Assembly: GCA_017306015.1 (NCBI GenBank)
Contig: JAFKJK010000012.1
Coordinates: 1-56,536 of the forward strand
Reading direction: 5' to 3'
Source: Propionibacteriaceae bacterium
GTDB lineage: Bacteria; Actinomycetota; Actinomycetes; Propionibacteriales; Propionibacteriaceae
Length of the DNA: 56,536 bases
In this document: piece by piece, positions 8,097 to 16,617 of the stretch
Layout of the letters: the number at the start of each line of letters is the position of its first letter
Numbering within the stretch: position 1 is the first letter of the stretch
Translations under genes and position numbers: made by a program
The notes under the pieces: model-generated
Databases searched by the model: none
What the model was told of the DNA's origin: nothing
The model's input: only the letters and a program-made list of their open reading frames with translations

Positions 8097-9293
8097 GTGA
8101 CACAGCCGTGGGGTGGGCAGCAGGGCCAGGGGGGCGGGCCGCAGGGCCAGTGGCCCGGGCAGCAGCCGTGGCCGGGACAGCAGCAGGGGAACCACCAGCA
8201 GGCGCCCTGGACGACTCCGCCGGGCCAGAACCCGTACGCCCCGGGCCCCGGGCAGCCCTACCAGCAGCCGGGATACCAGCAGCCGGGCTACCAGCAGGTC
8301 CGCTACCCCGTGCAGCCCCAGGGTTACGGGCAGCCCGGGTTCGTCCCCCCGCCACGCCGTCGCAGTCCGCTGCTCGGCCTCCTCGGCGGCCTGGCCTTCG
8401 TCATGATCGCCGGCTTCTTCGTGATCGCGCTGTTCAACTACCTCAGCCCGGTCACCCCGGACCGGCCCCCGGTGCCGTCGACGGAGCCGACCTACGGCCA
8501 GGACGTCAAGGTGCCCGCGCCCGATCCCGACCCGCCGGCGCTGCCGTCCCCGGAGACCTACGACGAGGCCACCACGTGGATGAAGAGCAACGCCATCTAC
8601 TCCCAGAGCGTTCCGGTGCCCACCGCCTGCAAGCTGGACAGGATCGACGTCTCCACCGCGAGCAAGGGCAGTCTGGAGAGCCACCTGAACGAGCTCACGG
8701 CCTGCCTGTGGACGGTGTGGAACCCGCCGATCACCGCGGCCCACTTCGAGCTTCCGCGTCCTACGGTCACGGTGTACGGCAAGTCGGTCACGACGGCGTG
8801 CGGGCAGTCGGAGAGCCACAACGCCTTCTACTGCTCGGCCGACCAGCAGATCTACTACGCCCAGAACGTCTACGAGATCATGCCGAAGGCGCTGCGCAAC
8901 AAGCCGTTCGTCGCCGAGACCGTGCTGGCCCACGAGTTCGGCCACGCGATCCAGGCCCGCACCGGGATCCTGATCTCGGAGAGTGCCTGGCAGCAGAAGT
9001 CGTCCGAATCCAAGGCCGCGGAGTTCTCGCGTCGGACCGAGACCCAGGCCGACTGCATGGGTGGGCTGTTCATGCACGCCGTGCAGAACGCGTCCGGCAT
9101 GACCCAGACCGACCTGGCCAACATCCGTCAGCTGTCCGGCGCGATCGGCGACGACGTCCTCAGCGGTGACCCGACCATCGTCGGCGACCACGGCCTGAGC
9201 AAGTCGCGGCTGTACTGGTTCGGCCAGGGTCTGGGGAACGCCAGCGTCGGGATCTGCAACACGTACGTCGCGGCCAGCGACAAGGTGCGCTGA
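8097..9293 (+). CDS. Membrane-anchored neutral zinc metallopeptidase (YpfJ family)
   Basis: 398 aa. Residues 1-85 form a Gln/Pro/Gly-rich cytoplasmic tail with QPGYQQ-like repeats; a TM follows at about 97-117 (LLGLLGGLAFVMIAGFFVIALF), then an extracytoplasmic catalytic domain. The zinc motif HEFGH is at VLAHEFGHAIQ, with the downstream acidic ligand candidate in SRRTETQADCMGGLFM, the order of the putative neutral zinc metallopeptidase family. Cysteines flanking the catalytic region may form disulphides. The protease substrate is unknown. GTG start with no SD, consistent with leaderless translation. Confidence 0.85.
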   Translation: MTQPWGGQQGQGGGPQGQWPGQQPWPGQQQGNHQQAPWTTPPGQNPYAPGPGQPYQQPGYQQPGYQQVRYPVQPQGYGQPGFVPPPRRRSPLLGLLGGLAFVMIAGFFVIALFNYLSPVTPDRPPVPSTEPTYGQDVKVPAPDPDPPALPSPETYDEATTWMKSNAIYSQSVPVPTACKLDRIDVSTASKGSLESHLNELTACLWTVWNPPITAAHFELPRPTVTVYGKSVTTACGQSESHNAFYCSADQQIYYAQNVYEIMPKALRNKPFVAETVLAHEFGHAIQARTGILISESAWQQKSSESKAAEFSRRTETQADCMGGLFMHAVQNASGMTQTDLANIRQLSGAIGDDVLSGDPTIVGDHGLSKSRLYWFGQGLGNASVGICNTYVAASDKVR

Positions 9294-9326
9294 CCAGCCA
9301 GGCCTCCGGATCCGCCCAGCGCGGCT

Positions 9327-9797
9327 TCAGTCGCTGACCAGGGCCACCGCGATGGCGGCGACGCCCTCGCCGCGTCCGGTGAGGCCGAGCCCGTCGGTCG
9401 TCGTCCCGGCCACGGTGACCGGTGCGCCGACCGCCGCCGAGAGGACGGCCTCCGCCTCGGCCCGGCGTCCGGCCAGGCGCGGACGCTCGCCGATCACCTG
9501 GATCGACACGTTGACGACGGCGAATCCCGCTGCCGCCAGCCGGGCGGCCGTCTCGGTGAGGAAGGCCACGCCGTTCGCGTCCGCCCACTCGGGCTGGTCG
9601 GTGCCGTAGTTGCTGCCGAGGTCTCCCAACCCCGCAGCGGACAGCAGGGCATCGCAGGCGGCGTGGGCGGCCGCGTCCCCGTCGGAGTGTCCGGCCAGAC
9701 CCGCCGGCTCATCGGGGAAGAGCAGCCCCGCCAGCCACATCGGGACGCCCGCAGCGTACGCGTGGACGTCGGTCCCGACTCCGATCCGCAGGCTCAT
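9327..9797 (-). CDS. ispF: 2-C-methyl-D-erythritol 2,4-cyclodiphosphate synthase
   Basis: The MEP-pathway enzyme that cyclises CDP-ME 2-phosphate to MEcPP for isoprenoid synthesis. 156 aa, a normal length. The metal-binding DxH (GVGTDVHAY), the [11 protein letters not shown] segment and the [20 protein letters not shown]-terminus are diagnostic. The ATG overlaps the ispD stop (ATGA). It is the last gene of a carD-ispD-ispF order that is widely conserved in actinobacteria. Confidence 0.96.
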   Translation of the reverse strand: MSLRIGVGTDVHAYAAGVPMWLAGLLFPDEPAGLAGHSDGDAAAHAACDALLSAAGLGDLGSNYGTDQPEWADANGVAFLTETAARLAAAGFAVVNVSIQVIGERPRLAGRRAEAEAVLSAAVGAPVTVAGTTTDGLGLTGRGEGVAAIAVALVSD

Positions 9798-10492
9798 CGC
9801 CGGCCCGCCAGGATCGCCTCGGCGACCGCGAGGTCGGCCGGACCGGTGACCTTCAACGCCTCGGCCGAGCCGTCCACCAGGCGGACGGGGACGCCGATGG
9901 CCTCGACAGCGGTGGCGTCGTCGGAGACCTCGCGACCGTCCGCGTCCGCGCGGGACAGCGCAGCCTCCAGCACCTGCCTGACGAAGCCCTGCGGGGTCTG
10001 GACGGCCCGCAGCACCGACCGATCGACCACCCGGGAGACACCGGAGGAGTCCACGCTGCGGATCGAGTCGACGACCGGGACGGCGGGCACGACGGCCTCG
10101 CTGCCGGCGGCGAGGGCTTCGACGACGCGGGCGACGACCGCGGGCGGCACCAGCGGACGGGCGGCGTCATGGACGAGGACGAAGCGGCACCCGGCGGTGT
10201 CCGGGTCGCCGGCGATCGCCGCCAACCCTGCCCGGACCGAGTCCTGACGGCGCGCACCCCCGAGCACGTAGCTCGTCGGCAGCGCGGCATCGGCGAGGTC
10301 GGTCTCGAACGCGGCCTCGGTGCCGGCCGCGATCACGACGACCGCACGGTCGACGCCGCCGGCTGCGAGGGCGTCGAGGCTGTGCCGCACCAGCGACCTT
10401 CCCGAGAGCTGTCGCAACGCCTTCGGAGCCGAGCCACCGAGCCGCACCCCGGCACCGGCTGCGACCACGACGGCCACGACCGGTTCAGCCAT
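9794..10492 (-). CDS. ispD: 2-C-methyl-D-erythritol 4-phosphate cytidylyltransferase
   Basis: Transfers CMP from CTP to MEP. 232 aa, with the nucleotidyltransferase start [22 protein letters not shown] (CTP-binding Gly-rich loop and Lys), [11 protein letters not shown] near residue 105 and the TPQGF segment near 160. It lies 12 bp after carD, with a weak ribosome-binding site that suggests coupling, and overlaps ispF. Confidence 0.96.
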   Translation of the reverse strand: MAEPVVAVVVAAGAGVRLGGSAPKALRQLSGRSLVRHSLDALAAGGVDRAVVVIAAGTEAAFETDLADAALPTSYVLGGARRQDSVRAGLAAIAGDPDTAGCRFVLVHDAARPLVPPAVVARVVEALAAGSEAVVPAVPVVDSIRSVDSSGVSRVVDRSVLRAVQTPQGFVRQVLEAALSRADADGREVSDDATAVEAIGVPVRLVDGSAEALKVTGPADLAVAEAILAGRR

Positions 10493-10504
10493 GGGGAATG
10501 CTGC

Positions 10505-10990
10505 TCAGGAAGCGAGCACTTCGTCGAGCAGGACCTCCGCACGATCGTCGGTGACCTTTTCGGCGAGCGCCAATTCCGAAACCAGGATCTGCCGGGCCTT
10601 GGCCAGCATCCGCTTTTCTCCGGCGGAAAGGCCGCGCTCGCGTTCGCGCCGCCACAGGTCGCGGACGACCTCGGCAACCTTCATCACATTGCCGGAATGC
10701 AGCTTTTCGAGGTTCGCCTTGTAACGGCGAGACCAGTTGGTCGGCTCCTCGGCGTGCGGCGCCCGCAGGACGGAGAAGACCCGCTCCAGGCCGTCGGCAT
10801 CGACGACGTCCCGGACGCCGACGAGGTCGAGGTTGCACGCGGGGACTCGGACCACCAAGTCGTTCTGGCCGACGATGCGCAGCACGAGGTACAACTTCTC
10901 CTCGCCCTTGATCGTCCGGGTTTCCAGAGCTTCGATGACTGCTGCACCATGATTGGGGTAGACCACAGTTTCACCGATTGTGAATGTCAT
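10505..10990 (-). CDS. carD: CarD-family RNA polymerase-binding regulator
   Basis: An essential-type transcription factor of actinobacteria that binds the RNAP beta subunit and stabilises open complexes, especially at rRNA promoters. The start at 10990 gives [20 protein letters not shown], matching the family N-terminus; an upstream GTG at 11005 would add five residues. 161 aa. The Tudor-like RNAP-interaction domain covers about 1-60 and the helical DNA-binding domain follows, with the conserved W in [12 protein letters not shown]. Followed by ispD and ispF. Confidence 0.94.
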   Translation of the reverse strand: MTFTIGETVVYPNHGAAVIEALETRTIKGEEKLYLVLRIVGQNDLVVRVPACNLDLVGVRDVVDADGLERVFSVLRAPHAEEPTNWSRRYKANLEKLHSGNVMKVAEVVRDLWRRERERGLSAGEKRMLAKARQILVSELALAEKVTDDRAEVLLDEVLAS

Positions 10991-11020
10991 ATCCGCTTTG
11001 ACCACCTTTCCCGACTTACA

Positions 11021-11026
11021 AGTCTA
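11021..11026 (-). promoter_or_regulatory. Probable carD -10 box TAGACT
   Basis: On the minus strand TAGACT precedes the carD ATG by 30 nt, with a loosely -35-like TTCAGC 18 nt further upstream. The 201 bp between prs and carD otherwise hold no gene; a second TAGGCG-like hexamer lies about 40 nt upstream. Confidence 0.45.
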
Positions 11027-11191
11027 GCACGCACCACCGTCGAAGCTGAACCCGTATCGCCTAGCCAGAGCGCTATTAGGGGGTTGACAACCGGGTTCGG
11101 TTGTGCCTGCGCGAGAGCGCGCGTCGCGGCCGCGGGCCGGGCAATTCGGCCCCCACAAGGGTTTTGCGGCCCAGCCGGACGGAAGCGGCGG

Positions 11192-12145
11192 CTACTCGCC
11201 GTAGGTGTCCTCGTCGGAGAACAGGCCCGAAACGCTCTCGCCGCAGTTGATCCGGCGGACGGCCTCGGCGAACAGCGGCGCGACCGAGACCGTGGTCAGG
11301 CGGTCCAGGCCGGTCGGCGCCGGGACGGTGTCGGTTGCCACGATCTCGACGATGTCGGACACGGCGTTGAGCCGTTCGACGGCCTTCCCGGTGAACAGCC
11401 CGTGGGTGCAGGCGACCGAGATCGAGTTCACGTGGTAGCGGCGGACGGTCTCGATCAGCTCCACAACCGAGCCGGCGGTGGCGATCTCGTCGTCGAGGAT
11501 GATCACGTCCTTGCCGCCCACCTTGCCGACGATCGCGTCGATCACGACCCTGTCGTCGTCCTGGCGACGCTTCGAGCCGGCCGCCATGCCGACGTTCAGC
11601 ATCCGCGCGAACTGGTTGGCCTCCTTGGCGTTGCCGAAGTCGGGTGAGACCACCACCGTCTTCGACAGGTCGCGGGAGCGGAAGTGCCGCGCGAGCGCCG
11701 GCAGGGCGGTCAGCTGGTCCACCGGCATCGAGAAGAAGCCGTGCACCTGCTGGGCGTGCAGCGCCATCGTGAGCACCCGGGTGGCGCCTGCGGTGTGGAT
11801 CAGGTCGGCGACCAGGCGTCCGCCGATGCTGATCCGCGGCGCGTCCTTCTTGTCCGAACGCGCATACGCGTAGTGCGGGATCACCACGGTCACGCTCGCC
11901 GCCGAGGCGCCGCGGGCCGCGTCCGCCATCATCATCAGCTCCATCAGGTTCTCCTGGGTCGGCGGCACCAGGGGCTGGACGATGTAGACGTCGCGTTGCC
12001 GGCAGTTGGCGCGCAACTGCACCTGCAGGCAGTCGTTGGAGAACCTCGACAGCCGGGACGGGGAGAGCTCGACGCCGAGGATGTTGCACATCTGCTCGGC
12101 GAAGGCGCGGTGGGCGTGCCCGGAGAAAACCGTGATGTCGGTCAC
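11192..12145 (-). CDS. prs: Ribose-phosphate pyrophosphokinase
   Basis: Makes PRPP from ribose 5-phosphate and ATP for purine, pyrimidine, His and Trp synthesis. 317 aa. N-terminal FSGHAHRAFAEQMC, the ATP-site region around VFSPD-like VVVSPDFGNAKEANQFA (about 165), MALHAQQVHGFF (about 127) and the PRPP-loop-like VIILDDEIATAGSVVE (about 215) are present. The loop reads DDEIATAGS where most Prs have DDMIDTAGT, a small deviation. The start is GTG at 12145; TAGGGT lies 8 nt upstream with no SD, so the transcript may be leaderless or nearly so. Confidence 0.92.
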   Translation of the reverse strand: MTDITVFSGHAHRAFAEQMCNILGVELSPSRLSRFSNDCLQVQLRANCRQRDVYIVQPLVPPTQENLMELMMMADAARGASAASVTVVIPHYAYARSDKKDAPRISIGGRLVADLIHTAGATRVLTMALHAQQVHGFFSMPVDQLTALPALARHFRSRDLSKTVVVSPDFGNAKEANQFARMLNVGMAAGSKRRQDDDRVVIDAIVGKVGGKDVIILDDEIATAGSVVELIETVRRYHVNSISVACTHGLFTGKAVERLNAVSDIVEIVATDTVPAPTGLDRLTTVSVAPLFAEAVRRINCGESVSGLFSDEDTYGE

Positions 12146-12279
12146 GGGGGAAAACCCTAACTGCTGCAGCCAACCGCGCTCGCCGCCCCGTCCTCGGCGA
12201 GACCCGCCTCACTCGCGCCTCCACGCCGGACGGGCACGGTTGCTGGACGCGCCGGAGCCGGCAGATCCGTTCGCCAGGC

Positions 12280-12957
12280 TCAGGCGTTGAACTTGTAGCC
12301 GAGGCCGCGGACGGTGACGAGCAGGACCGGGTTGGCCGGGTCCTCCTCCAGCTTCGCGCGCAGCCGCTTGACGTGGACGTCGAGGGTCTTGGTGTCGCCG
12401 ACGTAGTCGGGACCCCACACCCGGTCGATCAGCTGGCCGCGGGTGAGCACGCGTCCGGAGTTGCGCAGCAGCACCTCCAGCAGTTCGAACTCCTTCAACG
12501 CCAGTTGCACCGGCTCGCCCCGGACGCTCAGTTCGTGCCGGTCGGTGTCCATCCGGACCCCGCCGGCCTCGATCACGTCCGAGACCAGCTCGACGTCCTG
12601 ACCGCGACGCAGCACCGCCCGGATCCGGGCCAGCAGTTCCCGCCCGCTGAACGGCTTGGTGACGTAGTCGTCCGCGCCGAGTTCCAGGCCGACGACCTTG
12701 TCGATCTCGGAGTCGCGGGCCGTCACCATGATGATCGCGACGTTGCCGCGCGCCCGCAGCTGCCGGCAGACCTCCGTCCCCGACAGGCCGGGCATCATCA
12801 GGTCCAGCAGGACGATGTCGGCGCCCTGCCGGTCGTACAGGCCCAACCCGGACGCGCCGTCCGGGGCCGAGGCCACCTCGAAACCCTCCTTGGCGAGGAG
12901 GTAGCTCAGCGACTCGCGGTAGCTCTCCTCGTCCTCGATGATGAGCACCTTGGTCAT
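12280..12957 (-). CDS. regX3: Response regulator RegX3/PhoP type
   Basis: The output partner of SenX3 in actinobacterial phosphate sensing. 225 aa: receiver domain 1-120 with acidic pocket IEDEE, phospho-acceptor Asp in DIVLLDLMMPG, Thr in VTARDSE and Lys in YVTKPFSG; OmpR/PhoB winged helix about 130-225 (ALKEFELLEVLLRNSGRVLTRGQLIDRVWG). Its start overlaps the senX3 stop in an ATGA arrangement. The expected targets are PHO boxes such as those at 14146-14167 and 23142-23174. Confidence 0.92.
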   Translation of the reverse strand: MTKVLIIEDEESYRESLSYLLAKEGFEVASAPDGASGLGLYDRQGADIVLLDLMMPGLSGTEVCRQLRARGNVAIIMVTARDSEIDKVVGLELGADDYVTKPFSGRELLARIRAVLRRGQDVELVSDVIEAGGVRMDTDRHELSVRGEPVQLALKEFELLEVLLRNSGRVLTRGQLIDRVWGPDYVGDTKTLDVHVKRLRAKLEEDPANPVLLVTVRGLGYKFNA

Positions 12958-14084
12958 CGGAGCCCTCCTTCCCTGCCGCCCGGCAGTCTCAACGTGAAGG
13001 TGGAGCCCTGGCCGAGCCGGCTCCAGACGGTCACCTCGCCGCCGTGGGCGGCCGCGATGTGCTTGACGATCGACAACCCCAGCCCGGTTCCGCCGCTGGC
13101 CCGGCTGCGGTCGGCGTCCACCCGGAAGAACCGCTCGAAGATCCGGGCCTGGTCCTCGGCACTGATCCCGATGCCGTTGTCGGACACCCGGATCTCGACC
13201 AACTCGCCGGCGGCGTTCCCGGTCACCGCGACCCGGGCTCCCGGCTCGGAGTACGCGATCGCGTTCTGCACGAGGTTGGTCACCGCCGTCTCCAGCTCGG
13301 TCGCGTCCCCGGCCACCAGCAGCCCGGGCTCGGCCTGCAGGCTGATCGAGATGTCCCGGGCCTCGGCGAGGTGGTGGCAGCGGGCCACCGCCGATTCGAG
13401 GAGCCCGGCGACCGGCACGTCCTGGGCGCCCAGCACCGAGCCGGTCGCCTGCAGCCGGGACAGCGCGATGATCTGGGACACCAGCTCGTTGAGCCGGGTC
13501 GTCTCCCTGGTGAGCTTGCCGAGGAAGCCACGGACGGCGTCCGCGTCGTCGGCGGCACTGTCGGCCGCTTCGGCGAGCAGGCTGATCGCCCCGATCGGGG
13601 TCTTCAGCTCATGGCTGATGTTCGCGACGAAGTCACGCCGGGTCTCGCTGAACCGGAGGTCGGCGGAGCGGTCCTCCGCGATCACCACGGCGGCGCCGTT
13701 GCTGAGCGGGACGGCCCGGACGGCGAGCAGCAGGATCTCGCCGGCCGGCCCGGGCAGCCGCAGCTCGGCTTCGGCGGAGCGTCCGGCGGCTCGGGCGTCG
13801 GCCAGCACGGCGGCGACCTCACCGGGTGCGACCGACGAGCCGCGGGCCATGCCGATCGCCTTGGCGAAGGCGGACGCGGCGAGAATCCGGTCGGAGTCGG
13901 AGACCACAACGACCGCTGCCCGGAGGGGGTCGAGGATCTCACCGAGATGGTGGCGGTTGACGATCTCGCCGCGCACCTGCTTCGCGGCCCGGCGGATTAC
14001 CACCACGGCTGCGAGCGCACCGATGCCGGCACCGAGCACGAGGCCGAGCAGCGCCGCTGCGAGAGGCGTCATGGCTGCGAGCAT
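12954..14084 (-). CDS. senX3: Sensor histidine kinase SenX3/PhoR type
   Basis: Membrane sensor of phosphate limitation. Start at 14084 (MLAAMTPLAAALL) behind AGGTG; a longer frame to 14126 is possible but adds no domain. 376 aa with one N-terminal TM (about 5-27), a PAS-like domain (about 45-140), the HisKA phospho-acceptor in NISHELKTPIGA, and HATPase boxes NLVQNAIAY, DNGIGISAEDQ, RIFERFFRVD and GGTGLGLSIVKHIAAAHGG. Transcribed with regX3 and divergent from phoU, the conserved actinobacterial arrangement. Confidence 0.92.
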   Translation of the reverse strand: MLAAMTPLAAALLGLVLGAGIGALAAVVVIRRAAKQVRGEIVNRHHLGEILDPLRAAVVVVSDSDRILAASAFAKAIGMARGSSVAPGEVAAVLADARAAGRSAEAELRLPGPAGEILLLAVRAVPLSNGAAVVIAEDRSADLRFSETRRDFVANISHELKTPIGAISLLAEAADSAADDADAVRGFLGKLTRETTRLNELVSQIIALSRLQATGSVLGAQDVPVAGLLESAVARCHHLAEARDISISLQAEPGLLVAGDATELETAVTNLVQNAIAYSEPGARVAVTGNAAGELVEIRVSDNGIGISAEDQARIFERFFRVDADRSRASGGTGLGLSIVKHIAAAHGGEVTVWSRLGQGSTFTLRLPGGREGGLR

Positions 14085-14145
14085 AGGGGCACCTCGCACC
14101 TGCGTACGGGGCCAGATCGGGCGCACCGGTGCGCTTTCGGCGAAG

Positions 14146-14167
14146 GTTCACCGAGTGTTCACCTGTT
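14146..14167. promoter_or_regulatory. PHO box between senX3-regX3 and phoU
   Basis: Two adjacent 11-nt direct repeats, GTTCACCGAGT and GTTCACCTGTT, match the tandem GTTCACC-type units bound by RegX3/PhoP in actinobacteria. The site lies between the divergent units, about 40 bp upstream of the phoU -10, consistent with autoregulation of the system. Confidence 0.75.
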
Positions 14168-14205
14168 GTTGGGCGGGGCGCTGGCCCAACGGCGGGAGGC
14201 GTCCC

Positions 14206-14211
14206 TAGCCT
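14206..14211 (+). promoter_or_regulatory. Probable phoU -10 box TAGCCT
   Basis: A TANNNT hexamer 53 nt before the phoU ATG and 38 nt after the PHO box. Confidence 0.4.
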
Positions 14212-14264
14212 GAACTGCGGCACCATTGCGCCGAGCCCTGGAACGACGCGGCAGAAGGAAGAAG

Positions 14265-14930
14265 ATGCGCGACAACTACCGAACCAGCCTCGAGAGTGTG
14301 GTCCACGATCTGGTCGAGATGACCGGACTGGTGCAGGTGGCCGTCCGGGACGCCACCACCGCGCTCCTGGAGGCCGACCTGGCCGTTGCGGAGAAGACCA
14401 TCTCGGCCGACGCCGAACTCGACCGCCGTCACGACGACCTGGAGGCCCGGTGCTTCTCGCTGATGGCCCGCCAGGCCCCCGTCGCCGGCGAACTGCGGAC
14501 GCTGGTGGCCGCGCTGCGGATGGTGGCCGACCTCGCCCGCATGGGCGACCTGGCGGCGCATGTGGCGAAGATCGCCCGGCTGCGGTACCCCGAGTGCGCG
14601 GTGCCCGACGGGCTGCGTCCCAATTTCACGCTGATGGCGCGGGTCGCCGAGGAGATGGTCGAGACCGCCGGCCGGTCGCTGCTGGAGCGCAACGCGCACG
14701 ACGCCGGCAGGCTCGCCGACAGCGACGAGGAGATGGACGAACTGCGCAAGAGCCAGTTCCGGGTCATGCTCGGCACGGACTGGGACTACGGCGTCGAGGC
14801 GGCCGTGGACGTCGCCCTGCTCGGCCGCTACTACGAGCGGATCGCCGACCACGCGGTGATCATGGCGGCCCGGGTGATTTACGTGATCACCGGCCTGCTG
14901 CCCGAGGGCGAGAACTGGCCGTCCGCCTGA
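14265..14930 (+). CDS. phoU: PhoU-type phosphate signalling protein
   Basis: Cytoplasmic regulator that couples Pst transporter state to the SenX3-type kinase. Start ATG at 14265 (MRDNYRTSLESVVHDLVEM) has GGAAGAAG upstream; the frame opens earlier at 14226 without a site. 221 aa, two three-helix bundles with the acidic metal-binding-type segments near DLARMGDLAAHVAKIAR (first half) and LLGRYYERIADHAVIMAARV (second half). Divergent from senX3 and convergent with gpmA. Confidence 0.92.
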   Translation: MRDNYRTSLESVVHDLVEMTGLVQVAVRDATTALLEADLAVAEKTISADAELDRRHDDLEARCFSLMARQAPVAGELRTLVAALRMVADLARMGDLAAHVAKIARLRYPECAVPDGLRPNFTLMARVAEEMVETAGRSLLERNAHDAGRLADSDEEMDELRKSQFRVMLGTDWDYGVEAAVDVALLGRYYERIADHAVIMAARVIYVITGLLPEGENWPSA

Positions 14931-14976
14931 CCTCCGCTCGTCCGCTCTCCCCCGCTCCGTCCCCCACCACGAAGAA

Positions 14977-15036
14977 CGCTCCCGAAAGGGACGTCCGCTC
15001 CCGAAATTTCGGGAGCGGACGTCCCTTTCGGGAGCG
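14977..15036. repeat. Dispersed long palindrome, copy 3, between convergent phoU and gpmA
   Basis: The same element as at 1602 and 3418, with a fully symmetric centre CCCGAAATTTCGGG. It starts 46 bp past the phoU stop and ends 14 bp from the gpmA stop, so here it is placed to act as a bidirectional terminator or 3'-end stabiliser. One arm differs from copies 1 and 2 in GGGACGTCCGCTCCC versus GGGACGTTCGCTCCC, with the matching compensatory change in the other arm. Confidence 0.9.
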
Positions 15037-15050
15037 AACTCGCGTCTGGG

Positions 15051-15800
15051 CTACTTCTTGCCCTGGTTCTTGACGGCCTCGATGGCGGCAGCGGCGGCGT
15101 CCGGGTCGAGGTAGCGGCCACCGGGGACGGTCGGACGCATGTCATCGTCGAGCTCGTAGAGCAGCGGGATGCCGGTCGGGATGTTCAGCCCGGCGATGTC
15201 GGCGTCGCTGATGCCGTCCAGGTGCTTGACCAGGGCCCGCAGCGAGTTGCCGTGGGCGGTGACCAGGGTGACCTTGCCGTCCCGGAGGTCGGGGATGATC
15301 GCGTCGTACCAGTAGGGCAGCATCCGGACGACCACGTCGGCCAGGCACTCGGTCAGCGGACGGGCCTCCGTGGGCAGGCCGGCATAGCGCGGGTCGTCGA
15401 ACTGCGAGAACTCGCTGTGCGCCTCGATCGGCGGCGGCGGGGTGTCGTACGAGCGGCGCCAGAGCATGAACTGCTCCTCGCCGTACGCCTCGAGGGTCTG
15501 GGCCTTGTTCTTGCCCTGCAGGGCGCCGTAGTGACGCTCGTTCAGCCGCCAGCTGCGGCGCACGGGGATCCAGTGCCGGTCGCAGCCGTCGAGGGCGAGG
15601 TAGGCGGTGTGGATGGCCCGGCGCAGCACCGAGGTGTGCAGGACGTCGGGCAGCAGTCCCTCGGCCGCCAGGAGCTCGGCACCCCGCTTGGCCTCGGCCA
15701 CACCCTTGTCGTTGATGTCGACGTCCACCCAGCCGGTGAACTGGTTGAGGGCGTTCCACTCGCTCTCGCCGTGGCGGAGCAGGATCAGGGTTGAAGTCAT
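15051..15800 (-). CDS. gpmA: 2,3-bisphosphoglycerate-dependent phosphoglycerate mutase
   Basis: Glycolytic interconversion of 3- and 2-phosphoglycerate. 249 aa. The phosphohistidine motif LRHGESEWN is at residues 8-16, then FTGWVDVDI, the [17 protein letters not shown] block near residue 85 and the second histidine in [15 protein letters not shown] near 180. The start is ATG at 15800 with no SD; TAGGCT lies 6 nt upstream, so the mRNA is probably leaderless. Confidence 0.95.
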   Translation of the reverse strand: MTSTLILLRHGESEWNALNQFTGWVDVDINDKGVAEAKRGAELLAAEGLLPDVLHTSVLRRAIHTAYLALDGCDRHWIPVRRSWRLNERHYGALQGKNKAQTLEAYGEEQFMLWRRSYDTPPPPIEAHSEFSQFDDPRYAGLPTEARPLTECLADVVVRMLPYWYDAIIPDLRDGKVTLVTAHGNSLRALVKHLDGISDADIAGLNIPTGIPLLYELDDDMRPTVPGGRYLDPDAAAAAIEAVKNQGKK

Positions 15801-15806
15801 GGCTTC

Positions 15807-15812
15807 AGCCTA
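15807..15812 (-). promoter_or_regulatory. TAGGCT -10 box for leaderless gpmA
   Basis: Minus-strand TAGGCT, a 6-nt spacer, then the gpmA ATG. Confidence 0.6.
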
Positions 15813-15867
15813 TCCACGCTCGTCCCGGCAGCGGCCGCTGCCCGGTGAACGCGAGAGAATGACCAGC

Positions 15868-16617
15868 ATGAGCGAGCATCGGCTAGCAGTCGTCACCGGG
15901 GCCAGCAGCGGGATCGGAGCGGCCACCGCCAGAGCGCTGGCGGACCAGGGCTTCGAGGTGGTCTGCGCGGCCCGGCGGACCGACCGGATCGACGCGCTGG
16001 CGGCGGAGATCGGCGGACGGGCCGTCGCCTGTGACGTCACCGACCAGGCTCAGGTGGACGCCCTCGCGGCCGGGATCGGCGGGCACCTGGACGTGCTGGT
16101 CAACAACGCCGGCGGCGCCTTCGGCCAGGAGCCGGTGGCCGCGGCCGACACCGAGGCGTGGCAGCGGATGTACGCGGTCAACGTGATCGGCACCGAGCGG
16201 GTCACCCGGGCGCTGTTGCCCGCACTGATCGCCGCCCGCGGCGCGATCGTCTTCGTCACCTCGACCGCAGCGGACGGCCCGTACGAGGGCGGCGCCGGCT
16301 ACTGCGGGGCGAAGGCCGCCGAACGGATGATCGCCGGGACGCTGCGGCTGGAGCTGTTCGACCAGCCCGTCCGGGTCACCGAGATCTGCCCGGGCATGGT
16401 GCACACCCCCGAGTTCTCGCTGACCCGCTACGGCGGCGACCAGGGCCGGGCGGACGCGGTGTACGCCGGCGTCCCCGACCCGCTGACCGCAGCGGACGTG
16501 GCCGAGGCGATCGCCTGGATGGCCACCCGTCCCGCCCATGTGAACATCGACCGGCTGACGATCCGTCCGGTCGCCCAGGCGGCCCAGCACAAGGTGTTCC
16601 GCGGCAGCTACTCCTGA
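15868..16617 (+). CDS. Short-chain dehydrogenase/reductase
   Basis: 249 aa classical SDR, cytoplasmic. Cofactor loop TGASSGIGAATA near residue 12, NNAGG near 82, catalytic Ser in VTSTAA near 132 and the Y-x3-K pair in YCGAKAAE. The ARRTDR after the second strand favours NADP. The C-terminal half resembles the YdfG/serine 3-dehydrogenase group (ICPGMVHTPEFSLTRY), but the substrate cannot be fixed. ATG 15868 is chosen on GAGAGA spacing; ATG 15859, three codons upstream, is also possible. The last 10 bp overlap the end of the convergent gene. Confidence 0.82.
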   Translation: MSEHRLAVVTGASSGIGAATARALADQGFEVVCAARRTDRIDALAAEIGGRAVACDVTDQAQVDALAAGIGGHLDVLVNNAGGAFGQEPVAAADTEAWQRMYAVNVIGTERVTRALLPALIAARGAIVFVTSTAADGPYEGGAGYCGAKAAERMIAGTLRLELFDQPVRVTEICPGMVHTPEFSLTRYGGDQGRADAVYAGVPDPLTAADVAEAIAWMATRPAHVNIDRLTIRPVAQAAQHKVFRGSYS

